Shown one piece after another: positions 44,201-53,823 of a stretch of DNA of 64,000 nt. The translations under genes were made by a program, and so were the position numbers. Position 1 is the stretch's first letter. Every line of letters begins with the position of its first letter. Source of the stretch: Sporosarcina aquimarina (GTDB lineage: Bacteria > Bacillota > Bacilli > Bacillales_A > Planococcaceae); NCBI RefSeq assembly GCF_019748715.1, contig NZ_JACLBZ010000008.1, positions 124,001 to 188,000 of the forward strand, read 5' to 3'. The notes below the pieces were generated by a model. The model had not been told where the DNA came from. It was given only the letters and a program-made list of their open reading frames with translations, and ran no database searches.

Positions 44201-44941
44201 TTATAAGACCATTCCTCCACCAACATTAATGACTTCGCCATTCATGTAAGAGGCTTGATCAGAAGCCAAAAAGGCAATGCAATTTGCGACATCTTCCGGT
44301 TTTCCAGCTCTTCCGGCTGGAATTTTAGAGATCATCATGTCCCATACTTTTTCAGGAACACTCCTAGTCATATCTGTGTCAATAAAACCAGGACAAATAG
44401 CATTGACTGTCACATTTTTCTTAGCCAATTCTCTCGCGGCTGTCTTTGTAATCCCTACTACTCCAGCTTTCGCAGCTGCATAGTTTGCTTGTCCAACATT
44501 CCCTAGCCAACTTGCAGAAGAAATGTTAATAATTCTTCCACTTTCTTGATTACGCATGACAACACTTGCAGGCTGCATTGTATTAAATACGCCCGTTAAA
44601 TTAACCGAAATAACAGCATCCCATTGCCCGTGCTCCATCTTGTGCAACATACTATCTCTATTAATTCCTGCATTATTTACAAGTATATCTAACCTCCCAT
44701 GTCTTTCAGCTGTTTTACTAATTAGGTCATTTGCCTCCTCTGAGTCCGCAACATTACAAATAAAAGACTCAGCGCTTCCACCATTTCCTTTTATTTGCGC
44801 AACCGTATGATCTGCACCTTCTTTATTGACATCGCTTACAATCACATGAGCTCCTAAACTAGCCAGTTTGCTGGCAATCCCTTCTCCCAAACCTCTTGCA
44901 GCGCCGGTAACAATAGCAACCTTTCCCGTTAGATCAATCAT
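44201..44941 (-). CDS. Short-chain dehydrogenase (FabG/PhaB-type 3-ketoacyl reductase)
   Basis: A 246-residue SDR: cofactor motif VTGAARGLGEG, LVNNAGINRDS, catalytic Ser in NISSASWLG, and YAAAKAGV with Tyr and Lys. Its closest look is to FabG and acetoacetyl-CoA reductase, which act on (R)-3-hydroxyacyl thioesters. ATG 44941 follows GGGAG; an upstream ATG at 44956 has no site. In this operon it likely works in the oxidative direction on the (R)-hydroxyacyl-CoA, complementing the (S)-specific enzyme encoded next. Confidence 0.92.
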   Translation of the reverse strand: MIDLTGKVAIVTGAARGLGEGIASKLASLGAHVIVSDVNKEGADHTVAQIKGNGGSAESFICNVADSEEANDLISKTAERHGRLDILVNNAGINRDSMLHKMEHGQWDAVISVNLTGVFNTMQPASVVMRNQESGRIINISSASWLGNVGQANYAAAKAGVVGITKTAARELAKKNVTVNAICPGFIDTDMTRSVPEKVWDMMISKIPAGRAGKPEDVANCIAFLASDQASYMNGEVINVGGGMVL

Positions 44942-45054
44942 TGTTTTCTCTCCCATAATAAACTGTTTTTATATTAAAAATTCTTTTGAATAACCCCTAA
45001 TTTAACCTTGCGGATGGGTTTCCTTTCTAGACGTGCCTTACCTAATGAAAACTT

Positions 45055-46233
45055 TTATGCTAGTTCAAATAAAGTCGCAATACCTTGGCCTCCACCAATA
45101 CACATTGTCGAGATCCCCTGTTTCAAACCTCTGCGTTTTAGCTCGTCTAATAACTTCACGGTGATAATTGCTCCAGAAGCTCCTATTGGATGTCCTAAAG
45201 CAATTGCTCCACCATTAACATTCACTTTCTCTTTCTCGAGCCCAAGATCTTTTATCACTGCTAAAGATTGAGCTGCAAAAGCCTCATTCAACTCGATTAA
45301 ATCAATCTTACTTAGATCAGTATTTGCCTTTTCTAAAAGCTTCTTTATAGCCGGTGCTGGTGCAAACCCCATAATCTCAGGGTCGACTCCGGCTACCGCC
45401 TGCTCTCGGATGTAGGCAATAGGCTCAACCCCTAATTCTTTTGCTTTTTCAGCCGACATCAATACCAAGGCTGCTGCTCCATTATTAATACCTGATGAAT
45501 TACCGGCTGTAACTGTACCGCCTTCTTTAAATGCTGGCTTTAATTTAGACAACTTCTCTATTGAAGTACCTCTTCTAGGATACTCGTCTGTGTCAAAAGT
45601 TATTGTTTCTCCTTTTCTTCCTTTAATTTCGATTGGTATTATCTGATCTTTGAAATAACCTTTATCAATAGCTGCAATCGCTTTCATTTGACTCTCATAA
45701 GCGAATTGGTCCTGCTCTTCTCTAGAAACACCAAATTTTTCAGCAACAACCTCTGCTGTCACTCCCATAGGATATTTTCCAAATGGATCTGTTAGTGCTG
45801 TTTGCAGTCCATCCTCTAATTCGCCATGTCCAAATCTATATCCATAACGTCCTTTGCGGATATAGTAAGGTAATTGGTCCATATTTTCTGTTCCGCCGGC
45901 TATGATGACCTCTGCATTTCCGGTTTGGATTTGTTGAACGGCGTTATTGATAGCTTGGAGACCAGATCCACATAAACGATTAACTGTATAAGCTGTACTG
46001 CTTGAAGGTATACCGGCTTCAATAGCACACATCCTCGCTATGAATGCGCTTTCAGCAACTTGCCCAACACAACCAATTACGACCTCGTCAATGAGGTCTT
46101 TACTAATCCCAGCCCGATTAACCGCCTCTTTAATTGCAGTTGCACCTAACTCTGCCGCGTGGACATCTTTAATAGCGCCCCCCATAGCTCCAATTGCTGT
46201 TCTTGCATAGCTTACAATTACTACTTCTTTCAT
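45055..46233 (-). CDS. Acetyl-CoA acetyltransferase (thiolase)
   Basis: A 392-residue thiolase of the biosynthetic/degradative acetoacetyl-CoA type. The nucleophilic Cys is in [11 protein letters not shown] (about 88), GGTENMDQ is present, His is in [15 protein letters not shown] (about 348) and the second Cys in TMCIGGGQG (about 378). It cleaves 3-ketoacyl-CoA to acetyl-CoA plus acyl-CoA. It is the first enzyme gene after the LacI regulator, with 10 bp between. Confidence 0.94.
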   Translation of the reverse strand: MKEVVIVSYARTAIGAMGGAIKDVHAAELGATAIKEAVNRAGISKDLIDEVVIGCVGQVAESAFIARMCAIEAGIPSSSTAYTVNRLCGSGLQAINNAVQQIQTGNAEVIIAGGTENMDQLPYYIRKGRYGYRFGHGELEDGLQTALTDPFGKYPMGVTAEVVAEKFGVSREEQDQFAYESQMKAIAAIDKGYFKDQIIPIEIKGRKGETITFDTDEYPRRGTSIEKLSKLKPAFKEGGTVTAGNSSGINNGAAALVLMSAEKAKELGVEPIAYIREQAVAGVDPEIMGFAPAPAIKKLLEKANTDLSKIDLIELNEAFAAQSLAVIKDLGLEKEKVNVNGGAIALGHPIGASGAIITVKLLDELKRRGLKQGISTMCIGGGQGIATLFELA

Positions 46234-46243
46234 CTTTTATCAC

Positions 46244-47254
46244 TTATCCTTCCATTTTTTTTTGACAACTCTTCCTAACTACTAGACTTGGCTCCAATAG
46301 GTAGGGTTTGATGTAGGAATTATTTTCACTTTCATTTAGTAATGAAATTAACGTTTCGCACCCTAACCTTCCCATTTCATATGCTTGTGCATCTACTGTA
46401 GTCAACGGAATTAGGAAGTCCTCTGAAAATGAAATGTTGTCTGAACCAATAACTGAAATGTCTTGAGGTACCCTAAATCCTTTATCCAGTAACACCTTAA
46501 TGGTCGCGAAAGCCATAGTATCGCTAGCCGCAAAGAAAGCAGTTGGCATATCATCCTGTTCTATTAACTGAAGAACATTTTGATAAACCTTTTCGGCGTC
46601 ATAGTTACATTTAATAATTCGATTATCCTTTAATTCAACCCCATGTTTAGCAAGCGCATTTTTAAACCCTTTCTCTCTCTCTCTACTATTTAATCGATCA
46701 CCTCCAATAAATGCGATATCATCGTGTTCTAAATCAATTAAATATGTGGTTGCAATTTCACCAACCTTATAGCTGTCGATAAGTACCGAGTTATCACTAT
46801 ACACCTCTGGGGAACGATTAATTAATACATGAACAATTTCTTCTTGTTCAAGCAACTGAACACTTTTTGATTCTTTGTCGTCAATCGTTGCAAGTACAAC
46901 ACCATCTATACCGTAATCCAGCATTGATTGAACTAAGTCATATTCTTTTTGAGGGTCATCATCAGTTGTACATACGATTAATTGATAATTGTTTTTTTTC
47001 GCAACATCTTCAACACCTTTTAACATTAATGGATAAAAAGGGTTTGTAATCTCTGTTACAATCACGCCAATAAGATTTGTTTTTTTATTCTTTAAGCTCC
47101 TCGCTACTTTATTAGGACGATACTTCAATTCCTTGATAGCTATTTCTACCCGTTCTTTTAACTCGTCACTGACAAATTTATTATTATTTATAACTGCGGA
47201 CACTGTTGCGATTGACACGCTAGCTTTTTTAGCCACGTCTTTTATAGTTACCAT
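46244..47254 (-). CDS. LacI-family regulator of the organic-acid operon
   Basis: A 336-residue LacI/GalR-type repressor. The helix-turn-helix is TIKDVAKKASVSIATVSAVINN, the hinge region RPNKVARSLKNKK, and the effector domain starts IGVIVTEITNPFYP. ATG 47254 follows AAAGGGAG; the upstream in-frame TTG overlaps that site. Two TAAACGTTTA palindromes stand immediately upstream (47274-47295), so it very likely represses its own operon. The effector is probably the imported acid or its CoA ester. It has the same core recognition sequence as the ribose repressor, although residues after TVS differ (A versus R). Confidence 0.92.
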   Translation of the reverse strand: MVTIKDVAKKASVSIATVSAVINNNKFVSDELKERVEIAIKELKYRPNKVARSLKNKKTNLIGVIVTEITNPFYPLMLKGVEDVAKKNNYQLIVCTTDDDPQKEYDLVQSMLDYGIDGVVLATIDDKESKSVQLLEQEEIVHVLINRSPEVYSDNSVLIDSYKVGEIATTYLIDLEHDDIAFIGGDRLNSREREKGFKNALAKHGVELKDNRIIKCNYDAEKVYQNVLQLIEQDDMPTAFFAASDTMAFATIKVLLDKGFRVPQDISVIGSDNISFSEDFLIPLTTVDAQAYEMGRLGCETLISLLNESENNSYIKPYLLEPSLVVRKSCQKKMEG

Positions 47255-47273
47255 TTCTATACTCCCTTTCAAC

Positions 47274-47295
47274 TAAACGTTTAGCTAAACGTTTA
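47274..47295 (-). promoter_or_regulatory. Tandem LacI-type operators of the organic-acid operon
   Basis: TAAACGTTTA occurs at 47274-47283 and again at 47286-47295, with centres 12 bp apart, starting 20 bp before the regulator's ATG. A bound repressor would cover the transcript start and leader. Confidence 0.85.
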
Positions 47296-47743
47296 ACTGG
47301 TTTTATTCTAATACAAAATTCAGTATATTGTCAATATTATTTTATGCTTTTTATAGAATTTTAAAAAAACCTAATTAAAGACTTATACCTGAATTACTTA
47401 CCTACCGATGATAATGCATGAGTAAATGAAAAAAACCCGTTCTATTTAGATTAAATCTCACAAAATAGATTCTTATAATGGCTACTCAACTTCATTAAAT
47501 TAAGTTTTAATTTTCAAATTTTATTAATAAATGATGGGGATCTTCTTTCTTCCAATAATGTTCTTTTCCTGGTCAAGGAGTTTGATAATAAAGTCGGTTT
47601 CTCCATAGTATTAGGGGTGGAAATTAGTGAGCCCCTTTCTAATGTTATCCTTCGTCAAGATTGTATTCGAATTGCTTGGGGTGTTGCTATAAAGTTGGTA
47701 GCTTAAGCGATTATAATAGCGTTGCATCCATCAGGGATGAGAT

Positions 47744-47795
47744 AAAACACCCCAAAAGTTAGATTTGACTCTAACTTTTGGGGTGCACTTCACCA
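47744..47795. repeat. Palindromic element C
   Basis: CACCCCAAAAGTTAGA (47748-47763) and TCTAACTTTTGGGGTG (47770-47785) are perfectly complementary over 16 bp. It shares its core with elements at 26605 and 31924 and resembles abutted terminal inverted repeats of an insertion sequence. The remaining gene-free stretch 47296-47880 shows nothing I can support. Confidence 0.7.
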
Positions 47796-47880
47796 TCACG
47801 AAAGATAGTTGACTGTTTTTTTTCAACTCACTACACCTAAATGGCAGAGTATTCGGTACACTCTTCATTGTTATGAGGAA

Positions 47881-48123
47881 CTATTTAAAATCAATCTGCT
47901 CCTCAATCCGGCCACGATCATTGTGGATATAAACCATCGTTCCTTCTTCTTCCGCCAGTTGTTTTGCTTCGTCGATCGCCTCATCCTGAGAATCCGTCGT
48001 GCAGATCGGATCATCCTCGCCTTCGCGCTTCACTGCCCATTCACCGTCGTGCGGCACGACATGATAGCGCGCATCTTTCGTTCCTGCCCGGTCTTCAAAG
48101 TACTCATTTTGCTCTCTGCTCAT
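47881..48123 (-). CDS. DUF2188-type small protein, copy 2
   Basis: An 80-residue paralogue of the protein at 33870, nearly identical (RYHVVPHDGEWAVKREGEDDPICTTDSQDEAI...). Nucleotide identity extends beyond the gene on both sides (about 10 bp downstream and about 70 bp upstream, through the promoter), showing a recent duplication. TGAGGAGG precedes the ATG. Expression probably depends on sigma-B. Confidence 0.88.
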   Translation of the reverse strand: MSREQNEYFEDRAGTKDARYHVVPHDGEWAVKREGEDDPICTTDSQDEAIDEAKQLAEEEGTMVYIHNDRGRIEEQIDFK

Positions 48124-48159
48124 TCCAATGCCTCCTCAATTTTTTATTCTATTTATTCA

Positions 48160-48184
48160 CTACCCGGTTGTAGGAGGATAAAAC
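48160..48184 (-). promoter_or_regulatory. Sigma-B-type promoter of DUF2188 copy 2
   Basis: Minus strand: GTTTTA (48179-48184), 13-bp spacer, GGGTAG (48160-48165). Same spacing and spacer sequence as copy 1, with one change in the -10 (T to G at the last base). Confidence 0.7.
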
Positions 48185-48347
48185 GGATAGTTGTTTTGGC
48201 GGGGTCTTGTACAGATCAAACACAAATAATATCATGATTTACATACCAGTTTCACACATCATTATACTCTCCCTACTTAAACCGTTTATGCTATGAACAA
48301 TCTATCAACTCTTGTCGTTTGTAGAGCGCAGGGTGAAATATGAACAG

Positions 48348-48387
48348 TAAAAAACACCTTGACCATACTTAGTCAAGGTGTTTTTTA
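48348..48387 (-). terminator. Terminator of the secreted repeat-protein operon
   Basis: AAAAAACACCTTGAC (48349-48363) pairs perfectly with GTCAAGGTGTTTTTT (48372-48386). It ends 6 bp from the stop codon of the small secreted-protein gene and can act in both directions. Confidence 0.88.
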
Positions 48388-48392
48388 CTAAA

Positions 48393-49004
48393 TTAATCAA
48401 CAACGTATGTTTTTGTTTCTAAAATTTTATTTGTACTACTGTAGGCCCTGATAGTGATAGTACTACCAGGTTTTAAATTAGTGAAACCATAAGAAAATTC
48501 ATTCCAGCCAGTTAAATGCAAATCTACTCCATTAATTTTCACGGAATGAACATCTTCTCTCGCTTTAATTATAAAGTTGTGGACTATGTCGCCAGACTCG
48601 TGTTGAATAGCTTGGATGGCAGCCGACTTATCTAACACATTGAAAGACTTGGATACTTTTTCGGCCAAAGTTTTTCCAGTTGTAGACTTGATAGTGCCTG
48701 CTACTTCAAGCTTATATGTTTTTCCCGGTTCATAAGCTACGAGTGGCGTAACTTCTATAGTTTTGCCGCCATCAATTAGCATCAGACTGGTTGCGATTTT
48801 TTTATTCCCGTCTAATATATATATTTCATTCGCAGTTACTGAACTAGTCGCAACCGGCTGATTGAACTTGATCTTCCATGACTTCGTCAGGTTCTCTATC
48901 GATTCAGCAGGAAAAGACTTCGCAAATGTAGCAGGGACAAATGCCAGGACTAAAGCCAGTGCAAGCACCCAAGACAGTGCAACTTTATTAAGTAGTTTCA
49001 TCAT
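48393..49004 (-). CDS. Small secreted protein with SbsA-type Ig-like domain
   Basis: A 203-residue exported protein. The signal peptide (1-28) ends near TFAKS. Residues about 32-128 form an SbsA-type Ig-like domain, seen as WKIKFNQPVATSSVTANEIYILDGN...LVAYEPGKTYKLEVAGTIKSTTGKTL. The last 75 residues, ending ILETKTYVVD, form another beta-rich module I do not recognise. AGGAAGGTGA precedes the ATG. It lies 12 bp after the large repeat protein, so both are probably made and exported together. Confidence 0.82.
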   Translation of the reverse strand: MMKLLNKVALSWVLALALVLAFVPATFAKSFPAESIENLTKSWKIKFNQPVATSSVTANEIYILDGNKKIATSLMLIDGGKTIEVTPLVAYEPGKTYKLEVAGTIKSTTGKTLAEKVSKSFNVLDKSAAIQAIQHESGDIVHNFIIKAREDVHSVKINGVDLHLTGWNEFSYGFTNLKPGSTITIRAYSSTNKILETKTYVVD

Positions 49005-49016
49005 TTATCACCTTCC

Positions 49017-52000
49017 TCAATTCGTAATCCCGATTTTCAAATCATTTAGCGTATAGTACTTTAAGATATTCGTCAGTAAGGAGTTATCATTTAATAATGT
49101 GTAGAGCGAGTAAGACCCGTGTAGTGGGCTTTTCGGAATTTCTGTATATGTCTTCTTACCTTTAACGATTTTCTTATAAACCGTTTCAAGCTCTGAACCA
49201 TCAGAAGCAAATGCCATTATTTCCAATGTACTGTCATCATATACTTCGTCAAATACGAAAGTGAATATATTCGTACCATTCTTCTGCATCTCTATTTCTC
49301 CATTACCTGGCGAAAGTGTCGCTTTGATCGTATCTACTTTTTCGGTTGTTTGGATTTCTACAGTCGAAATCATCTTCCCATTGATTACGTTCGTATTCGT
49401 CGTAATTACATGGATGTCCTTCTCAGGAACTTTGACTCGAATAGCATCCAGCCCATTCTCGTTAATCAAATCTGTCAAGTTGCTTAATTCGTCTGCAAAG
49501 GATGTTAGGGTATCGTCATCCATAGTAGGGATTTTCACTGTGATTGAACTTCCAGGGATATCATACTTATAATCGGATAAAACACTTTTCGGTATCGATA
49601 CATTAATTTTCTGATCACGAACAATTGCATAGTTTGGTGTTGCTGGGATAGAAATCGTTAGGATACTTCCTGATACTGTGAAAATACCGTTATCTGCAAT
49701 CGAAGAAGTAACCAAGTTCCATTCTTTTGTTTGATCTGTAACCGAAAAACCTTTTAATAAAGCTGATTTTTTACTCTTCACGGTTGCAATAGAAGGGTCC
49801 CAATTTGCCGAATTCAGTGTTAGCCTAATAGAACTTTCACCTTTTTTGATACCGCCTTCCGTAAAGTTTGTAGCGTTAACCGTTACACCAGCTATAGCAC
49901 CGACAGTGATTTTACCAGCGTCTTTAACGCCATTGCTTGGTGCGTCTTTTATGAGTTTATAAGGAACTTTCACTTCAAATACACCATTTGAGCTATAGTT
50001 CGGCACGGCAGGCAATTTAATTGTCAATTTATTTTTACTAACCTGAATATCATTTGACGTTCCTACTTGATTCCAAGGGTGTCCACTTTCTAAAATATCT
50101 GCAAAGGTAGGTGTTTCTGAGGAATCGAATTCAGCGTTTTTCAATGTAATGATAATTGTTTTTCCGCCTTTTTGGACTTCTTGTGCATCCAAACCTTTTT
50201 GAGCGGTTCCAGATAACTCAGCTGTTACTGCGGATACTTTGAAAGCGGAAGGCACCTTGATATCATTGGGCGACACCGTTACCGCTTCCGACAAAATTTC
50301 AATATCGAACGTTGCATCTTCTGTTAAAACGAAGGTAGAATCCGCTTGTAGTATCACTTTAGCCACTGTATCACTAACGCGTTTAAAGGAGGATACAACT
50401 AACTTTTCAGAAGTACCATTTTTAGTGATTATTACGTCGCCAGAACTTAGCGTTTTTACCCATGCTTCATTCTTCAATGTTAATGTAATTTCTTTACCGC
50501 CATTTGCGATATCAAATTCATTTGTGTTGGCAGTAATTGAGCCGGAAACGGTTGGGATAGGAATATCTACTTCCTCGATTTCTATTGCTTTATCTTGAAC
50601 GGTAAGTACTAAACTACCGCCTATAGCAGGGTCATAATTTACTAACTTAGACGGACTTTCTAAGTTTTCAGGTTTAAAAGGTATATCGGTGGAAACCTTT
50701 CCGGTTATACTAGGCAAGGTAATTACAACTGTCTTATCGTTTGTACGCTTGACAGTAGCTTTTGCTTTGACCTCATCTCCCATTGTCCCTGACCATGTGA
50801 AAGCATCTATTAAATCCTCTCTTTTTCCCGTATTCGTTGCAATATCATTTTCCCAAGTCGCATTCACTAATGTAACGTTGATTGTTTTTCCGCCTTTTGC
50901 AAGATCGGTGGAAGTTATAGAAGTTGCGCTTCCCGAGATCAATACTTTCGGCTGTGCTGTAATTGTAAATTTCGCGTCAGCAAGTTTCACATCATTTTCT
51001 AAAAGTTGGTGTGGGACTTTTAACGTGATGGTTTGATCCTTTTGGAGTGAGTATGAGCCATCTACCGCCGGATAAGTAATTGTTAAAGTGCTAGTGTTAA
51101 GCGTTGTATTATCGACTGTCCAATTACTTGAATTTTTGACGGATTCAACCATAGCTTCTTTTATTTTATTTAACTCTTCCGGCTGATCTTTTGTAGAAAG
51201 TGAATCGATTAATACCCGCTTCTTGGCTTCTGTACCAACATCCCATTTGGTATTATGAAGTGTAAGTTGTAATGTATTACTGTTGGTTTTAAGTTCAAAT
51301 TCTTTTGATGTAGAAAGAGGAGTAATATCAAGTGAAGGGGTCCCTGGATTACTTATCTTAAATTCCATAGGTTCCGTATCAATGGAATGACCAATCAATT
51401 CTTCCCCATTTGTCATATCTACATTTCCATCCAGATCTAATTTATCCACAATATAAAGTGGAACCGAACCACTTTTATTGAGTTTAAATGAAACCTCTCC
51501 AAATTCAACGATGTTAGGAAGAGGTGGTAATTTAAGTTTTAGTGTTCGCATATCATCCGAAAATGAAACTACTTTGTTTGGATCTGTGTTCTTTAAATTT
51601 TTTGCAACGTCCCAGGTAACTGAATTGATTGTAAAACTTTCTAAAAAAGCGTTGAAATGAGTTACTTCTGATATTTTACTTTCATCCCATGCCGCATTCA
51701 CTAATGAAACTTCGATTTCCTTTCCACCTTTTTTGAGATCTGCTAAGGTAGTTCCCTTTTCAATATTTCCTCCCAATGAAATATGAGGCGTAGCATAGAT
51801 TGTAAATTCCTTTGATTGTACTGTGCCAGGCCATTTCTCAATTAAGATAGGAGAGAGATCAATAGTTATAGTTTGATTTTCGGCTATCTCATAAAATGGA
51901 GATAAGTTGGATGCATTATTTGGTAGAACTAAAGTTAAAGTTTTTCTATTCACATCATCCAGTATGTCCTGTCCGGATGAATTCTTTTTAATAGTGATAT

Positions 52001-52325
52001 TACTTTTATAATCATCCCAAATAGACATTTCCTTGTCTGCACTTATACCATCCAATAAAACTTGTTTTTTTGATAGAATGTCGCTTGCCCACATTTCATC
52101 TTCCAATGTCAGCTCAACCTCTATACTTGAAGATGCCGAATTTATTTTTTGCTCAGTAATAATAGCAGCACTCCCATTTACTTTTGTTGCACTTTTAACT
52201 TCTGTCTCCCCAGCATCCACAGCCAATGCCAATCCCGGCATAGTCGTTGAAAACATAACGATCACTGCTAAAATAGGAATTAGAATAGTTCTCCATCTTT
52301 TCTTATGATGATTCGTTGATTTCAT
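49017..52325 (-). CDS. Large secreted protein of seven tandem beta-type repeats
   Basis: A 1102-residue exported protein. After a signal peptide (1-36), seven related modules of about 100-140 residues follow. Each contains a core of the form I-x-V-x-L-x-N-A-x-W-D: near residues 69, 204, 351, 482, 613, 724 (Phe for Trp) and 833. Most are preceded by a KGGK or NGGK turn, and each ends with a strand like LTIKLPAVPNYS followed by VKVPYKLI. The tail (935-1102) differs and lacks an SLH, LPXTG or membrane anchor, so it is released or held by a partner. I do not recognise the family. The small Ig-like protein encoded 12 bp downstream is the obvious partner. Confidence 0.85.
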   Translation of the reverse strand: MKSTNHHKKRWRTILIPILAVIVMFSTTMPGLALAVDAGETEVKSATKVNGSAAIITEQKINSASSSIEVELTLEDEMWASDILSKKQVLLDGISADKEMSIWDDYKSNITIKKNSSGQDILDDVNRKTLTLVLPNNASNLSPFYEIAENQTITIDLSPILIEKWPGTVQSKEFTIYATPHISLGGNIEKGTTLADLKKGGKEIEVSLVNAAWDESKISEVTHFNAFLESFTINSVTWDVAKNLKNTDPNKVVSFSDDMRTLKLKLPPLPNIVEFGEVSFKLNKSGSVPLYIVDKLDLDGNVDMTNGEELIGHSIDTEPMEFKISNPGTPSLDITPLSTSKEFELKTNSNTLQLTLHNTKWDVGTEAKKRVLIDSLSTKDQPEELNKIKEAMVESVKNSSNWTVDNTTLNTSTLTITYPAVDGSYSLQKDQTITLKVPHQLLENDVKLADAKFTITAQPKVLISGSATSITSTDLAKGGKTINVTLVNATWENDIATNTGKREDLIDAFTWSGTMGDEVKAKATVKRTNDKTVVITLPSITGKVSTDIPFKPENLESPSKLVNYDPAIGGSLVLTVQDKAIEIEEVDIPIPTVSGSITANTNEFDIANGGKEITLTLKNEAWVKTLSSGDVIITKNGTSEKLVVSSFKRVSDTVAKVILQADSTFVLTEDATFDIEILSEAVTVSPNDIKVPSAFKVSAVTAELSGTAQKGLDAQEVQKGGKTIIITLKNAEFDSSETPTFADILESGHPWNQVGTSNDIQVSKNKLTIKLPAVPNYSSNGVFEVKVPYKLIKDAPSNGVKDAGKITVGAIAGVTVNATNFTEGGIKKGESSIRLTLNSANWDPSIATVKSKKSALLKGFSVTDQTKEWNLVTSSIADNGIFTVSGSILTISIPATPNYAIVRDQKINVSIPKSVLSDYKYDIPGSSITVKIPTMDDDTLTSFADELSNLTDLINENGLDAIRVKVPEKDIHVITTNTNVINGKMISTVEIQTTEKVDTIKATLSPGNGEIEMQKNGTNIFTFVFDEVYDDSTLEIMAFASDGSELETVYKKIVKGKKTYTEIPKSPLHGSYSLYTLLNDNSLLTNILKYYTLNDLKIGITN

Positions 52326-52572
52326 CTGTTTCTCTCCCTTTTCTCATTAATTCGAAAACGTCGATAGTGTCGATGGTTTTCGTACCATTTCTTTTCAACC
52401 AATTTCAATACTTCTATAATATCGGCATATGTACTTACTTATTTAGCAAAATTACCTATTATAGTATGATAAGATAATTCTCTTAGATGCCACAGTAATG
52501 AGTCATACCAAACCTGCTAATATTTTCAAAAAATAATGATAGTGGTATCTTGGCCTAAGAATTTACGCCATT

Positions 52573-53199
52573 TTAACGGTCAACGTTCCATAACTCAATC
52601 CCTGTTACAAGGCTATCTGTATCAGGACCTTTCATATAAACATCTACTCCGTATTTGTAATAAGTAAGTATTTGGATACCCCTAGACGGATCTTCTCCAT
52701 AAGATTCTTCATCAGGCGCTCCCCATGCCCTAATAATGTCAATGCCTGCAATATCGGATGATGGTGGAATTTCACGAAATACAGTATAAATACCATCGTA
52801 GTCATCGGAAAAAGGGAAGGCTACAGAATAGGCATAATCGCCATACCGTAAGTAATTGGCACCTTTCCAGCCAAATTCTTCATCGGGTTTTCCTAGCTGC
52901 TTATAAATATCTTCTCGTTTAGTATCAAAACTGACTGTTGCTCCTGGCATTATTCCCTCAGTCAGAGAGTAATAGAAGTCTTTTGTCAAAATCGTTTCTT
53001 TTGGAGACTTTTTTGACGGCCGTCCAATGGTATAGCGAACCATCTGATCGAAAGGATAGTTTCCAATTTCAATTAAACCGCCCATATCTTCTTTTCTTAC
53101 GCGAAATAACCCTGCCTCCTGGTCCATCCATTCCACATTCGACCGTATCTGAAAGTTCGCTAGTATCATTAATACCACAGGGAAGACTAAAGATTCCAA
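52573..53199 (-). CDS. DUF4309-like protein, possibly 5'-truncated
   Basis: A 208-residue reading frame with a repeated motif seen as IYKQLGKPDEEFGWKGANYLRYGDYAYSVAF and IRAWGAPDEESYGED, the G-x-P-D-E pattern of DUF4309/YjgB-type secreted proteins. The start is poor: a TTG at 53199 with no ribosome binding site. The short hydrophobic stretch VFPVVLMILANF could be a signal anchor, or the remnant of one. The 600 bp upstream has no recognisable promoter. I suspect loss of the 5' end; function unknown. Confidence 0.6.
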   Translation of the reverse strand: MESLVFPVVLMILANFQIRSNVEWMDQEAGLFRVRKEDMGGLIEIGNYPFDQMVRYTIGRPSKKSPKETILTKDFYYSLTEGIMPGATVSFDTKREDIYKQLGKPDEEFGWKGANYLRYGDYAYSVAFPFSDDYDGIYTVFREIPPSSDIAGIDIIRAWGAPDEESYGEDPSRGIQILTYYKYGVDVYMKGPDTDSLVTGIELWNVDR

Positions 53200-53643
53200 C
53201 TACCAAATAGTTTTAAAGTCTTAAAAGTAGCCCCCATAATTCTTTATAAAAGCAAAGTTTATATTTCATCAACTTTCCTTTGATTGTGACTTCAAATTCC
53301 TGTGTATCTACTCTTCAAAGCAAATAAAAACATAGAATCCGCCCCGCTTCATCAGGGAAGTTGATCGACCACTCTATCTATTACTACTGGGTCTTGCCGT
53401 CAATATCCATACCCAGAGTGAACTTTCTTCCTCCATCCAGTCGTGTCATTATATTCCTTCTTTCGATAAAATCACATAGTTTTCTTCTACGCACCTTATT
53501 TCAATGCAGCCTGTGAGTGAGGTGAAATCCTATTGCAGAGTGTCATTATCACGCATAATATGCGCTTCCCGATTAAAGCGAGTGCATTTTATGATATACA
53601 CTTCTGGTCCACTTCCTGAAACGTCCTTCCTTTATATAAAATA

Positions 53644-53692
53644 AAGCTGTCGTAAACAGGAATGAAAATGACTTTCTGTGACAGCCTCTTTT
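53644..53692. repeat. Orphan hairpin related to the one at 61856
   Basis: AGCTGTC (53645-53651) pairs with GACAGCC (53680-53686) around an ATGAAAATGACTTTCTG centre and is followed by TCTTTT. No gene ends here on either strand. The remaining gene-free stretch 53200-53823 shows nothing else I can support. Confidence 0.45.
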
Positions 53693-53823
53693 CCCTTGTT
53701 TCTTTATGTTGAATAAAAATTCAAAAGCCAAGAAGGCACAAAACATTTCTTAAAAACTATTCAAACAAACTGTATCCCTTTTGCCCCCTCCTTTCTATAT
53801 AGAAAGAAAAAGGGGTTTTTCTC

